A stretch of 64,000 nt of DNA from Candidatus Kryptoniota bacterium (GCA_024641705.1 JAHECO010000012.1:1-64000); one strand, 5' to 3'; shown: positions 37,153-46,787, counted from the first letter of the stretch. The notes: generated from the sequence alone by a model not told the origin. Program-made: numbers and translations.

Positions 37153-38412
37153 ATGAAAAAATTCTTCTTATTAGTTCTACTTCCCCTCGTCATCGCGGGC
37201 TGCAAAAGCAGCACAGGTCCGGACAATGGCAGCAGTGGAGGCGCGAGGATTGCAATTAAGGGGACGATATCCGCTGGGAGTCTCTCAAAACGTGGTCATC
37301 CACGATCCGTCAACTCGTTGTCGTTATCGGATGCAAGAAAAGTGCTCGTCTTCAACGGGAGCTCTTATCAGCTTTTCGATATTACCGACAGTGCCTTCAC
37401 GGCCTACGCGCAGGCGGGAACAGCGACTGCTCTCGCGTTCCTCGACGCAAATAATAAGTACATCGGGAATCTCTGTGCGGGCGGCTTGAACGTCCTGCCG
37501 CTCGTAAGCCTGAAGGACGGCGCGAATACCGTCATCGACCTGAGCACTCTTACTTTGGACAGCACGAGTGTTATACCTGCGAACAATCCTATCGGAAGTA
37601 CGATCAATATGAGCCCTGCGGATGTCGAACGGTTCAAAGAGCTTGGCGGGTATTACGAATCGTTATCGAAGAACATCGATGCCGATAACGACGGCGTCCC
37701 GGATATTCTCGATAAGAAGGACATCAACATCAGTACCATTTATTCTGTCTACGTCGGAAGATGGGGCATAAACGATTCTTTGCCTCTGCCGATCGATACG
37801 TCGAGATTTTTCGTCAATTACACGCTTCGCATCCAGGGAGACAAAGCTGTGATCCCGGCGAGCCATGATGTGACGCTGTCAGGACCTGCAGAGCATCCAT
37901 ATACAGATATCCAGCTTTCGTATTACACCGACACCACGGATTGTTTTATCACGTTCTTCCAGCGGGAAACACAGGCGCCGCCTGGATACCCGTTCGGCTC
38001 CGCATTTCTCCCTTTTGAAAAGGGAACATACACTCTGACGCTCAACGGGACTGAAAATTATACGCTCTCCTACTCAGATGTCAACTCAAGATATTACATG
38101 GTGATCGCTGAGCCTACGGTGCATACCGACAGCCAGGGCAGGATTACTTCGATTACGGTCGAGTACAAGCTTCCCGATAATTCGAGTGCAAACCCTGCAG
38201 ACTTTGTCAATACCGTCGCGATTCAGCTTACCGATGCACAGGCAAATCAACTAGGTCAGGTCGGTGCGCTCTGGGGCGACACCGGATCGCACTCAGCATC
38301 GGACATCTACAATTTCACCCTAGATTCACCTATCGATTTGTCAAGGCTGGCACAGGTGGACGTGAGTTACACGGATTTGATAGGAAACGTTTACAATATT
38401 ATTTGGAAGTAA
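37153..38412 (+). CDS. lipoprotein of unknown function with Ca-binding-like DxDxDG motif
   Basis: 419 residues. The lipobox VIAGC at residue ~17 sets a lipoprotein, probably at the outer membrane or cell surface given the Ser/Gly tether after it. An acidic DADNDGVPDILDKKD motif near residue ~178 resembles thrombospondin-type-3 calcium repeats. The rest is beta-rich with no catalytic motif. It is followed 86 bases later by the beta-helix T9SS gene in the same direction. Confidence 0.75.
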   Translation: MKKFFLLVLLPLVIAGCKSSTGPDNGSSGGARIAIKGTISAGSLSKRGHPRSVNSLSLSDARKVLVFNGSSYQLFDITDSAFTAYAQAGTATALAFLDANNKYIGNLCAGGLNVLPLVSLKDGANTVIDLSTLTLDSTSVIPANNPIGSTINMSPADVERFKELGGYYESLSKNIDADNDGVPDILDKKDINISTIYSVYVGRWGINDSLPLPIDTSRFFVNYTLRIQGDKAVIPASHDVTLSGPAEHPYTDIQLSYYTDTTDCFITFFQRETQAPPGYPFGSAFLPFEKGTYTLTLNGTENYTLSYSDVNSRYYMVIAEPTVHTDSQGRITSITVEYKLPDNSSANPADFVNTVAIQLTDAQANQLGQVGALWGDTGSHSASDIYNFTLDSPIDLSRLAQVDVSYTDLIGNVYNIIWK

Positions 38413-38498
38413 TTCGTAAAACAGAAAGACGACGTCGTGTCGCGTTTAAAGTGGTTGTTGCAATTGCACCATAACAAATGACCTTAACGGAGGTTAAA

Positions 38499-40553
38499 AT
38501 GAAAAAATTACAAGTTATGCTTGGGATCTTGATAATCGGATTCACAAGCAGTTCATCGAATGCCCAGACAAATGTGAGCGGGGTTATTTCAAGCAACACC
38601 ACCTGGACGAAAGGAGCAAGTCCATACATTGTCACAGGTAATCTCCTCGTCAATAATGGCGTTACTTTGACGATTCAACCGGGAGTTGTCGTACGATTTG
38701 ACAGCGCCCTATCCATGCAAATCGATGGAACGTTGCTTGCACAGGGGACAAGCAATAATGAAATAACCTTCACCTCCAACACCGCAGATACCGCCGGTGC
38801 ATGGGGATATATTTATTTCAGCGATGCAAGCACCGATGCCGTTTTTCAGAATAGTATTTACGGAGATTACGTCAGCGGAAGCATCCTCGAATACTGTACC
38901 ATCCAGTATGCAGGCGGGGCAAGCGTTGACAATAACGGCGCTGTGCGATTAAATGCTGCTCATCCTTTCGTGAATCATTGCACTGTATCAAATAATAGCG
39001 CCACAGGAATTACTGCTTATAACCTTACAGGAAACCTGAAAATTTCGAATTCTACCATTAGCAATAATACATCACCTGATAATGGTGGTGGTGTTTATAT
39101 TGGAGGTAATTCCAACGCGAGTAGCAATACACTTATTTCAGGTGATACAATAACACATAATGGATCTTTTGACGGTGGTGGTATTATCGACGATCCCTCC
39201 GGTTATAACCCCAATTTAATTATTACAAATAATATTATTTCATATAATACTGCTTCTAATGTCGGCGGCGGTATTAGAGTTAGTGGAGGACTCGCGACCA
39301 TATCGGATAATGTAATAATGAACAATTCAGCATCTTATAGTGGAGGTGGCGTTGCCGATGACGGCGATACCGTAGTCATATCTCATAATGCCATCATAAA
39401 CAACATCGGGGATGAAGGAGGAGGTGGTATTGCTATTATCACCGGTACCGCTGGCACAATTCATAATAACATAATAGCCGATAATATTTCATCAAGTAGC
39501 GGCGGAGGAATTTCTCATAGTTTTAACACCACGACACTGCTTAATAACCATATTATCAGAAATACTGCTCTTGATGATGCCGGCATGATTATTTTAAGCA
39601 GCGGTAATTCTGTTTATTTCAGTACCAACACCATAGCATATAATAAAAATATCGACTTCAATAACAATCTGAACACATGCATTTATATAAATAACAGTGC
39701 TGTCCCCGGTATTATTTATACTTTAGATAATAATAATATTTTCAATAACTCCGCTTCGTATGAATTATTTAATGGCAACGCACAAGGAACTCCCAATATT
39801 GCCGCAACCGGTAATTGGTGGGGAACAGCAAATGATTCTAGCATCCAGGCAATGATCCACGACTGGCTTGATGATAATACATTAGGCGTGGTCGACTATA
39901 GCCCTTTTCTATCTGCGCCTGATACTGCCGCTCCTGTTTCGCCTCCTGCGAATGTAATCAAAACGGACATGGGGGGAGGGCAGGTGCAAATAACCTGGAA
40001 CCATAATCCCGAGACGGATATTGCCGGTTATCATATATACCATGGCGGCTTTACCGGATATTCGTTTACTAACGTCACTGATGTGGGAAATGACACTTCA
40101 TACACACTTACGGGAGTTTCTTTTACCGACACGATTGCTGTTACAGCTTATGACAGAACCTATAGTCCAGCAAACGAGCTTGATTCCACGATTGTTATCG
40201 ATAATATGACCAATGGGAACGAAAGCTGGTATGCTTATGCGGTAGATACTTCTGCAACCGTAGTATCGGTTCACAAAAAGGGGACGCCTGACATTTACAG
40301 ACTGCAGCAAAACTATCCCAACCCGTTCAACCCGTCCACGGTAATCAGTTATCAGTTGCCAGCGAACAGCATGGTGACATTAAAGGTCTATGATGTGCTC
40401 GGAAGAGAAGTTGAAACCTTGGTGAACGAACGCCAGAATGCAGGAACTCATTCGATTACCTTCGACGCAAGTACATTGCCAAGCGGAGTATATTTCTACA
40501 GGCTGCAAGCGGGGACATATAGTAACACAAAGAAACTTTTGCTATTGAAATGA
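38499..40553 (+). CDS. secreted right-handed beta-helix protein with T9SS sorting domain
   Basis: 684 residues from ATG 38499; ACGGAGGT sits five bases upstream, and an ATG at 38478 lacks a site. Signal peptide MKKLQVMLGILIIGFTSSSSNAQ. The body is a parallel beta-helix with Asn-rich turns (GGGVYIGGNSN, SYNTASNVGGGIRVSGG, NNSASYSGGGVADDGD), as in pectate-lyase-like PbH1 proteins. A fibronectin-like segment (~490-590) and a sorting domain (LQQNYPNPFNPSTVISY, VYDVLGREVETLV, KKLLLLK) follow. It is clearly more AT-rich than its neighbours, hinting at recent acquisition. Likely a surface polysaccharide-binding or -cleaving protein. Confidence 0.85.
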   Translation: MKKLQVMLGILIIGFTSSSSNAQTNVSGVISSNTTWTKGASPYIVTGNLLVNNGVTLTIQPGVVVRFDSALSMQIDGTLLAQGTSNNEITFTSNTADTAGAWGYIYFSDASTDAVFQNSIYGDYVSGSILEYCTIQYAGGASVDNNGAVRLNAAHPFVNHCTVSNNSATGITAYNLTGNLKISNSTISNNTSPDNGGGVYIGGNSNASSNTLISGDTITHNGSFDGGGIIDDPSGYNPNLIITNNIISYNTASNVGGGIRVSGGLATISDNVIMNNSASYSGGGVADDGDTVVISHNAIINNIGDEGGGGIAIITGTAGTIHNNIIADNISSSSGGGISHSFNTTTLLNNHIIRNTALDDAGMIILSSGNSVYFSTNTIAYNKNIDFNNNLNTCIYINNSAVPGIIYTLDNNNIFNNSASYELFNGNAQGTPNIAATGNWWGTANDSSIQAMIHDWLDDNTLGVVDYSPFLSAPDTAAPVSPPANVIKTDMGGGQVQITWNHNPETDIAGYHIYHGGFTGYSFTNVTDVGNDTSYTLTGVSFTDTIAVTAYDRTYSPANELDSTIVIDNMTNGNESWYAYAVDTSATVVSVHKKGTPDIYRLQQNYPNPFNPSTVISYQLPANSMVTLKVYDVLGREVETLVNERQNAGTHSITFDASTLPSGVYFYRLQAGTYSNTKKLLLLK

Positions 40554-41328
40554 GTGCCAAGGTAAACTGTCCTGTTTCTATTCGGATGAGAGGTTCCGGA
40601 GACAGTAAGACTCTGCGGCTGTGTAGTGAGGAGTCAGTGGATGATTGGAAACGGTTGTTCGCTAAGCGACTCGACAACGTAACCTATAGGGTACTACACG
40701 AAAGCTCAGGTTGTAATGAAAATGAACGCACAGGTAGCCTCGTAAAGAGTAGTGAGATGGACGAGACTCTATTTTATAGGCGAAGTCAGCATATCATGTT
40801 GAGAGCAGAGAAGAGCGGCATCGTACATCTCCGGGGTGCTAGCGGCGACATGAGCAGACAGAGACAGGACGGGACTCGGGAGGCCCTCGCCAGCTGTTCG
40901 GTCAGTAAGGATGAACAAAAACACTACGCTTATAAGGGAACAAAGTGGAGAAGTGCTGGCAGGGAGTCGGATGAGGCCATAGTACTTAGGATGAGTATGC
41001 AGCGAAACATACTCGGAGGGAAGGGCCTCTGCTGAACTCGGGGATTCAAAGAACGGACGAGATGTGTATTATCCGTCTTTGGCGGATTACCAAACACGAG
41101 TATCTCAGGAAGTTTAGAGAATGCCGCCCCGTCTATGGAGGGGTCAAGGTTCAGGAAAGCCGTACCGCGTGGCGCGGCAGGCGCTATGAGGGAAACCCCC
41201 ATGTACGGTTTGACGAGGGGGCAGGAGAAACGGAATGATGGTCTGCTTGAGTGAGACACTTGCTCGAAAGAGGAGAAACGTTTCGGCTCACATGACCTGT
41301 ACATCACTGCGCTCTTGTCCTACTCTAC
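40554..41328 (+). mobile_element. group II intron remnant lacking its reverse transcriptase ORF
   Basis: Directly after the stop codon of the 38.5-kb gene comes GTGCC (the intron 5' end is often GUGYG), then group II domain I-type sequence: GACTCGACAACGTAACCTA, CAGGTAGCCTCGTAAAGAG, GACAGGACGGGACTCGG and GGGAAGGGCCTCTGC. In active relatives the last precedes the reverse transcriptase gene. Here only ~125 bases follow before a domain-V-like hairpin: AAGCCGTA (41157-41164) pairs with TGTACGGTTT, capped by GAGGGAAACCCCC. The 3' end is placed at CCTACTCTAC (41319-41328), as in related introns, but could lie earlier. No RT coding sequence remains, so the intron cannot move alone. Confidence 0.65.
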
Positions 41329-41332
41329 AGCA

Positions 41333-41491
41333 ATGCCCGGCGGGGTAGTGCTCGCTGCGTGGCTTCTCTTCGGTTCCCTCGCGTTGCCCATGCGCGGCAA
41401 TGTCATCCTCTGGGCGCTGGTTGTCGTTCTCGTGGGGATTAGCACTCTTGAGCCGTTTGCCCGTGGGTCCCGCCGGAGGGATGCGAGCTGA
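41333..41491 (+). pseudogene. C-terminal remnant of a membrane protein
   Basis: The frame ending at TGA 41489-41491 reads two hydrophobic helices: GGVVLAAWLLFGSLALP, then GNVILWALVVVLVGIS, then a basic tail (FARGSRRDAS). It is open upstream to ~41255 without a convincing start. It probably derives from a membrane gene cut by the intron insertion or by deletion. The stretch 41492-41665 before dinB shows nothing further. Confidence 0.35.
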
Positions 41492-41665
41492 TCTTTCCCC
41501 AGCCCTTGCCGGCCCCCTCCGACACAAGACCCCGTGCATCCGACCTGTTCTCCACAAGAACCGATTCTCCCGCAACGTTGTTAGGATAGCTATCGGGAAC
41601 AAAACAACGCCGGTCATGTTGCTCGGCGCCATCATAACACGGAACTTATCCGGAAGGGAAAGCCT

Positions 41666-42148
41666 ATGATCACGAAAAACAACCTGCTGCAACTGTTCAA
41701 GAGGGAATTCGCGACGACTCTCAAAGTAATGCGCGCCTTCCCGGAAGATAAACTATCGTTTGCACCGCACGAACGGTCATCGAACGCTAGGAAGATCATG
41801 TCGACGTTCGTGTTCGAGATGTACCTGGTCGATTCATACGTCATGGGAAAACACCTGGACAGGTCGGTCTTTCAGGCATACTCTCCAGACAAAGTGGCGA
41901 CACTCATCTCCGATTTTGAAAGGGAATCGGCAGACATAATTTCGAAATTAGAGAAATTGCCTGAGGCCGACCTGAACAAAACGGTCGAGTTCGCGGGAAG
42001 AAAGATCCCCGCCGACGAATTCATGCTCATGATGCTGTTCGACCAGATCCATCACCGCGGACAAATGTCCGTCTATATTCGCCTGGCGGGAGGGAAGGTG
42101 CCGTCGGTTTATGGACCATCGGCGGACGACAGCGACACGAACCTGTAA
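41666..42148 (+). CDS. DinB family protein
   Basis: 160 residues of the DinB/YfiT four-helix family, putative metal-dependent hydrolases or thiol transferases. The metal-binding His pattern is partly kept: DQIHHRGQMSVYIRLAGGKVPSVYGPSAD carries the C-terminal His pair, while the first His of the family (usually in HxxxHxxW) is not obvious. AAGGG precedes the ATG. It is not in an operon; the next gene is convergent. Confidence 0.8.
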   Translation: MITKNNLLQLFKREFATTLKVMRAFPEDKLSFAPHERSSNARKIMSTFVFEMYLVDSYVMGKHLDRSVFQAYSPDKVATLISDFERESADIISKLEKLPEADLNKTVEFAGRKIPADEFMLMMLFDQIHHRGQMSVYIRLAGGKVPSVYGPSADDSDTNL

Positions 42149-42163
42149 ACCACAGTCGGAGCT

Positions 42164-42937
42164 TTATCCCCTGCGCTTTTTCCCGGCTGGCGTGTTGTCG
42201 CAGTATCGGTCGATCGCCTCGTTGAGATAATCTGCGAGTCCTGCCCGGTACTTCTCGAAATAAGCACGGAAGCGCGGGTCTTCCACGTACAGCTTCCCGA
42301 GACCGCGGTACATGTTCGGCTTGACCTCGTAGAAATTGTTCAGGTAAGCGTAGTGGCGTGTGACAAGTGCCTGCACCTTGCGATCTTCGACCGGAGTTCC
42401 CATAAGGGCCGCAAGCTGCCTCAGGATCTCGTCGAGTTCTGCGTTGACCGCTTTCCATTTTTCCTTCGACCACTTTTTCACATTCGCATTGGCGTTGTCG
42501 ACGAGCTTCGGGTCCCATCTCCGTCTCGCTTCTTCGGCGTACGCATTCGCCTGCTCTTTCGAGAGTCCGCCGTACAATTCTTCGTCCGACATTTTTATCT
42601 TCTCTCCTTTCAGTTTTCTTATCGTCTTGTCAATTGTCTTTAAAAGCGCATCAAGGCGTTCGGCGCGTTTCTTCAACTGTTCCCTGTGTGCCTCCAGGGC
42701 CTCAACCGGGTCGAAGCCGGGACCGTCGAGTATACGCGCGATGTCGTCAAGACCGAAGTCGAGTTCCTTGAAGAACAGAATCTGCTGGAGCCTGAGGAGT
42801 TCGGATTCGCCGTAAAACCTGTATCGCGCGACGTTGCGGGATGAAGGTTTGAGGAGCCCGATATGGCCGTAATGATGCAGGGTCCTCACGCTTACGCCTG
42901 CGATCTTAGCCAGCTGTTGAACGGTGTATTCTTTCAT
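42164..42937 (-). CDS. MerR family regulator with TipAS antibiotic-recognition domain
   Basis: 257 residues from ATG 42937, preceded by GGAGA seven bases upstream. The N-terminal MerR HTH (YTVQQLAKIAGVSVRTLHHYGHIGLLKPS) is followed by the dimer coiled coil (~78-125) and a C-terminal TipAS domain (~140-250) with EARRRWDPKLVDNANANVKKW and a final helix. TipAL-like regulators bind peptide antibiotics and activate promoters with over-long spacers. Targets here are unknown. It is divergent from the interrupted gene at 43.0 kb. Confidence 0.88.
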   Translation of the reverse strand: MKEYTVQQLAKIAGVSVRTLHHYGHIGLLKPSSRNVARYRFYGESELLRLQQILFFKELDFGLDDIARILDGPGFDPVEALEAHREQLKKRAERLDALLKTIDKTIRKLKGEKIKMSDEELYGGLSKEQANAYAEEARRRWDPKLVDNANANVKKWSKEKWKAVNAELDEILRQLAALMGTPVEDRKVQALVTRHYAYLNNFYEVKPNMYRGLGKLYVEDPRFRAYFEKYRAGLADYLNEAIDRYCDNTPAGKKRRG

Positions 42938-43041
42938 CAAATTCTCCGGCAATAATATACAACCCTGACGTTCCGTCAGAGCAAGGGGAAAGTGAAAGAA
43001 AATTTGAAGTGTTTCTTATGTATCCGATTAATTCAGAGAAA

Positions 43042-43797
43042 TCACCACACGGCGTGCAGGGTGACTCCGAAGGCACCCGGATAGTAGAAGGGTTCAAGCC
43101 GGATAGCGGCCGTGTTCTCCTTCTCGTAAATCGATCTGCCGCGGAGGGCCTTCCAGTGCATCGATATCCGGTTCCAGTCGAGGACTATGTCTACGGTGGC
43201 GAGCGTGAGAAGTGCCGTGTAAGTAAGGACTCTCCAGCCGTCCTTTCTTCCTGCGACAACCGTCACGAAGTTGTCGATGTCCGAGCCGCTTCTGCCGGCC
43301 AGGTTGAGCAGCGCGTCCTGCAGTACGTACCGGGGAAAGTCGAACCTCGAGAGAATAAATGTCATGGAGAAGAATCTCTCACCCCAGTCGGGGAGGTGCA
43401 CTGCCTTCACGAAGGCGTCCGAGCCTTCCGCCAGCCCTCTTGAAAAGAGGACGCCGCCGATATCCGTCAATCCCGACCCGAATGAAGACAGCGACCATTT
43501 CTCTCAGGCTGTCCAGCCGATCTCGTAGTCTGTTTTGGTGGGAGATATATACACGGTCCTGTAGAGACCCATTCTTGGATTCTGCGCGCCGCAGAGCACG
43601 GCAAAAGTGTAGTGCCCTGTTTCGTGCACCCAGAGCATGGTCAGGAACGAGGGAACAAGATAAGCGGCGTCCGTAAGGATAACGACACCTTCAGGGTCGT
43701 GATTGATTGATTGGTCTTGCGCGAGCGCGGGACTCAGTACTAATGCTTGTGTCAACACGACGAACGCGATGCACAGCTTAAGGTTCATTGACTGCAT
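43042..43797 (-). pseudogene. HExxH protein interrupted by an in-frame UGA
   Basis: A 5' part from ATG 43797 (signal peptide LCIAFVVLTQALVLSPALAQ, then LWVHETGHYTFAVLCGA with HETGH) runs to TGA at 43504-43506. The same frame then continues without a stop to 43042 through LTDIGGVLFSRGLAEGS and further TM segments. The two halves are collinear in one frame, so this is a nonsense mutation (or a recoded UGA) in a ~250-residue membrane-linked zinc-peptidase-like protein. The HExxH helix is intact. Without readthrough the product ends before its TM region. Confidence 0.75.
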
Positions 43798-43842
43798 ACG
43801 AAACGTGCCTCCCCATCATAAGGCTGTCCAGAAAGTCTTGTC

Positions 43843-43924
43843 TGTCATGCTGAACGAAGTGAAGCATCCATTTTTCAGAACGAATAAGTGGATTCTTCAG
43901 TCGCTCCGCTCCTTCAGGATGACA
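43843..43924. repeat. imperfect palindromic repeat (MITE/REP-like)
   Basis: Left arm TGTCATGCTGAACGAAGTGA (43843-43862, continuing to 43870) pairs imperfectly with the right arm ending CTCCTTCAGGATGACA (43890-43924). The design, GTCAT-CTGA...GCGAAG outward, matches dispersed palindromes seen in many FCB and other environmental genomes. It lies between the interrupted peptidase gene and deoC and may also act as a transcription end. Confidence 0.65.
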
Positions 43925-43954
43925 TTTTCCTTGTTTTGGGACAACCTCAGGTTG

Positions 43955-44620
43955 TTATTTCAGTCTTTCGAGTATCCCCACCGTGGCCGTACAGCCGAAC
44001 CGCGTGCACCCGAGCTCTCTTATCTCGATTGCGCGCTCCAGCGTCCGGACTCCGCCGGCAGCTTTTATCTGGATCTTCGGATCCGAGTACTTCCTCATTA
44101 TCCTGATGTCTTTGTCTTCAGCCCCGCCGGTTCCGTATCCGGTCGAAGTCTTCACGAAATCGACGCCGACTTCGTTGCATATTCTGCACGCCGCGATGAT
44201 CTCTTCCTCGGTGAGATAGCAATTCTCAAATATCACCTTGATTAGAACGTTTCTGCGATGAGCCGTGTCGGTCACGGCTTTGATATCCGATTTGACAAAA
44301 TCGTAGTTCTTCGATCTTAGTTTGCCGATATTCACCACCATGTCGAGTTCGACCGCGCCGTTGTCGATGGCCTCGTTCGCCTCGGCTACTTTTGCCGCGG
44401 TGGTCGTCGTGCCGTGCGGGAAGCCGATTACGGTTGTGACAAGCACCCCCGTGTCTTTCAAGATCTCTGTTGCGAGCCTGACGTCCGACGGCCTGACGCA
44501 AACCGACGCAACTCTGTATTTCGCAGCGAGTTCGCAGCCCTCCTTAATTTCCTGGTCGGTGAGAGTCGGTTTTAGCAAGGAATGGTCGATCATTCCTGCA
44601 ATTTCATCGTAAGTGACCAT
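43955..44620 (-). CDS. deoC: deoxyribose-phosphate aldolase
   Basis: 221 residues. Class I aldolase that cleaves 2-deoxyribose 5-phosphate to glyceraldehyde 3-phosphate and acetaldehyde. Schiff-base lysine in VDFVKTSTGYG and the second active Lys in IQIKAAGGVRT; N-terminal IDHSLLKPTLT and ELDMVVNIG complete the signature. Full length, standard. It is in the same direction as the metallophosphoesterase, with a short gap. Confidence 0.96.
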   Translation of the reverse strand: MVTYDEIAGMIDHSLLKPTLTDQEIKEGCELAAKYRVASVCVRPSDVRLATEILKDTGVLVTTVIGFPHGTTTTAAKVAEANEAIDNGAVELDMVVNIGKLRSKNYDFVKSDIKAVTDTAHRRNVLIKVIFENCYLTEEEIIAACRICNEVGVDFVKTSTGYGTGGAEDKDIRIMRKYSDPKIQIKAAGGVRTLERAIEIRELGCTRFGCTATVGILERLK

Positions 44621-44684
44621 TGTCGAGCCTCCCTTCTTTCGCTGATCCCTGGAACGTCCCCGGTTGCGGAGTGGGCGGCGTCTC

Positions 44685-45833
44685 TCAATCTTGGAAGTGC
44701 AGCCGGAACTCTGCTATCTCTGGATTCGCGACGATCCTCAGCGGCGGGCCCCACGTGCCGACGCCGGAAGAAACATATATGTGCGTGGAGCCCTTCACGA
44801 GGTAGCCGTAAGCGAGTTCGTAAACCATGTCGGTAATGTAATTGAACGGCCACATTTGTCCGTAATGTGTGTGACCGGAAAGCTGCAAGTCGACGCCGTT
44901 CTCCTCGGCCTCTTCGAGACGAAACGGCTGATGGTCCATGAGTATTACCGGGTATTTCCTGTCGACATTCTCCATGAGCTCAGAAAGCGGCTTCCTCTTT
45001 CTTGCGGACCTGTCCTCGCGGCCGACGACATAGAAACTGCTGTCGACGAACACCGTGGAGTCCCTGAGCATTTTCACCCCGTGTTCCGTTATATACTTGC
45101 ATGCCTTCTCCACGCCGCCGATGTATTCGTGGTTGCCGGTGATCGCGTAAACTCCGAGCGGAGCCGTTATCTGCCGCAGCGCTTCGCCGAGGTTCTGTTG
45201 CACTACAGGGTTCAGATCTCCGTCGACTATGTCGCCGGGGAGAAGCACGATATCCGGCGAAAGCGAGTTGATCTTGTTCACTATTGCGCTTATGCGGCCG
45301 TTGTTTATGATCGAGCTGAGATGTATGTCCGATGCCATGACTATGTTGAGGCTCTTCCTTCCACCAGCTTCTTTCGGGACATTTATGTCGAAGCTCCGCA
45401 CGCGGATGATGTGCGCGTTGATGAAACCATAAACGACGACGAGCGCGACTAAAGAAATCACGGTGTACGCGGTTATCTTTGCCGTGCGCTCCGGGTTCGA
45501 GTAGAGGAAAGAAGGGAAGTAGTGAATGAAGTAGTCGGCGACCCTGGCGAGATCGATTACCGCGAGTACGAGAAGGAAGTATATGAACGCCCCGAGCCAG
45601 AACGACCCGATCCAGCTGAGCGGCTTGCCGATGGAAATGATGTCCGCGCGTTCAAGGAACATCGCGGCGATGAAGGACACTGCGAGGAAGATGAACGCTA
45701 CGATATAGATCGTCCTGACGGCGCCCGTGGGCCGCAGCGCATGAAGTCCGCGTATAAAGATGAAGTAATTTGCCAGGCCATATATGGAAAAGATGAGGGA
45801 AACAACGACAATGATTATCAGGGTGCGCGTCAC
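44685..45833 (-). CDS. membrane metallophosphoesterase
   Basis: 382 residues. Four N-terminal TM helices (~5-145) are followed by a calcineurin-like phosphoesterase domain with all metal motifs: ASDIHLSS, LLPGDIVDG, ITGNHEY and SGHTHYGQMWP. A cytosolic or periplasmic orientation cannot be fixed by eye. The substrate is unknown; relatives act on phospholipid-like or nucleotide phosphates. Confidence 0.92.
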   Translation of the reverse strand: MTRTLIIIVVVSLIFSIYGLANYFIFIRGLHALRPTGAVRTIYIVAFIFLAVSFIAAMFLERADIISIGKPLSWIGSFWLGAFIYFLLVLAVIDLARVADYFIHYFPSFLYSNPERTAKITAYTVISLVALVVVYGFINAHIIRVRSFDINVPKEAGGRKSLNIVMASDIHLSSIINNGRISAIVNKINSLSPDIVLLPGDIVDGDLNPVVQQNLGEALRQITAPLGVYAITGNHEYIGGVEKACKYITEHGVKMLRDSTVFVDSSFYVVGREDRSARKRKPLSELMENVDRKYPVILMDHQPFRLEEAEENGVDLQLSGHTHYGQMWPFNYITDMVYELAYGYLVKGSTHIYVSSGVGTWGPPLRIVANPEIAEFRLHFQD

Positions 45834-45952
45834 GGTTTCACCGTTTCATGAGTTTTTGATTTGAACAAAATATAAAGATTTCCCGTTTCATGCATCGTGC
45901 GCATGCATGTACCGCCCCAAATCTTAATTTTCCAGCCCCGATTTAACAGGAC

Positions 45953-46582
45953 TTACTTCAGCAGGACCAGTTTTCTGGTCTCGGAGTACAGGATGTTCCG
46001 TTCATCCGAGGTCCCGCGGACGAGGAGACGGTAATAGTAGACTCCGCTCGGCAGTCGTGAGCCGACAAACCTGACTTTGTGGTTTCCCATACTCTCAACT
46101 CTATCCACGAGAGTTGCCACCTTCCTTCCAAGGACGTCATAAACGTTCAGCGTGACGTGTCCGCCTGCGGCGGACGGCAGCTGATAGCCGATGGCCGTCG
46201 TCGGATTAAACGGGTTGGGGTAGTTCTGATTCAGTCTGAACCCGGTTGGATGTCCCCCAGGACGGTTCATTCCGATGACCACGCTTTCGTACGCGATGGC
46301 TGCGTCGAAGACCTCATCCACAAGTTGCGGCGCGACGATTTCCGTCGCGGCCGCGTTGGGATGACTGTCGTCCGTGCTCGAGGCGTATTGGGCCGGGAGT
46401 TTACCGTCGGCCCCCGCAAGCTTGTGGAAAAAGTCGAAGACGTAAACGTTCTGCGGGAATCCGCCGAAGAGGGGATCGAGCCCGGCCGCAAGCGTGTCCT
46501 TCGCCCATCTGCAGAAAGCGTCGGATAGGCCTGCCTGCTCGTCGTTTGTCTGGCTCGCTACGAGCGGAGCATTCGTCCACAC
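45953..46582 (-). pseudogene. 5'-truncated SGNH hydrolase-like protein with T9SS sorting domain
   Basis: 209 codons. The frame opens at VWTNAPLVASQTNDEQAG; a TAA lies upstream in-frame. HPKNFFVVWTNAPL is preceded in the next frame by LARIHKVMA, so one extra base near 46610 probably broke it. The region ends with TDDSHPNAAATEIVAP, the DxxH catalytic pair of SGNH/GDSL hydrolases. The sorting domain is LNQNYPNPFNPTTAIGY, VYDVLGRKVATLV, RKLVLLK. The N-terminal block with the catalytic Ser and the signal peptide is absent. A decayed exported esterase. Confidence 0.75.
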
Positions 46583-46787
46583 GACGAAGAAGTTCTTCGG
46601 ATGCTGCCATTACCTTATGGATGCGCGCGAGGCGATCCGCGCAAACGGGGACGCGCCCGGGGCCGACAACAACCATCCGCCGGATATGTCCTACTTCACC
46701 TCTTGGTTCACAAACAGCCCGCTGAAAACTAACGCTGCCCTCCGATATTGTCAAACACGGGTGGGAATATCGAACGGTCCGCAGCGC

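Noticed and set aside
40550-41035. 161-codon open frame after the beta-helix gene
   Set aside because: Falls in the group II intron; residues reflect structured RNA, not a protein family.
43504-43506. Selenocysteine reading of the in-frame UGA
   Set aside because: No SECIS-like element seen and no selenoprotein family match; a nonsense mutation is simpler.
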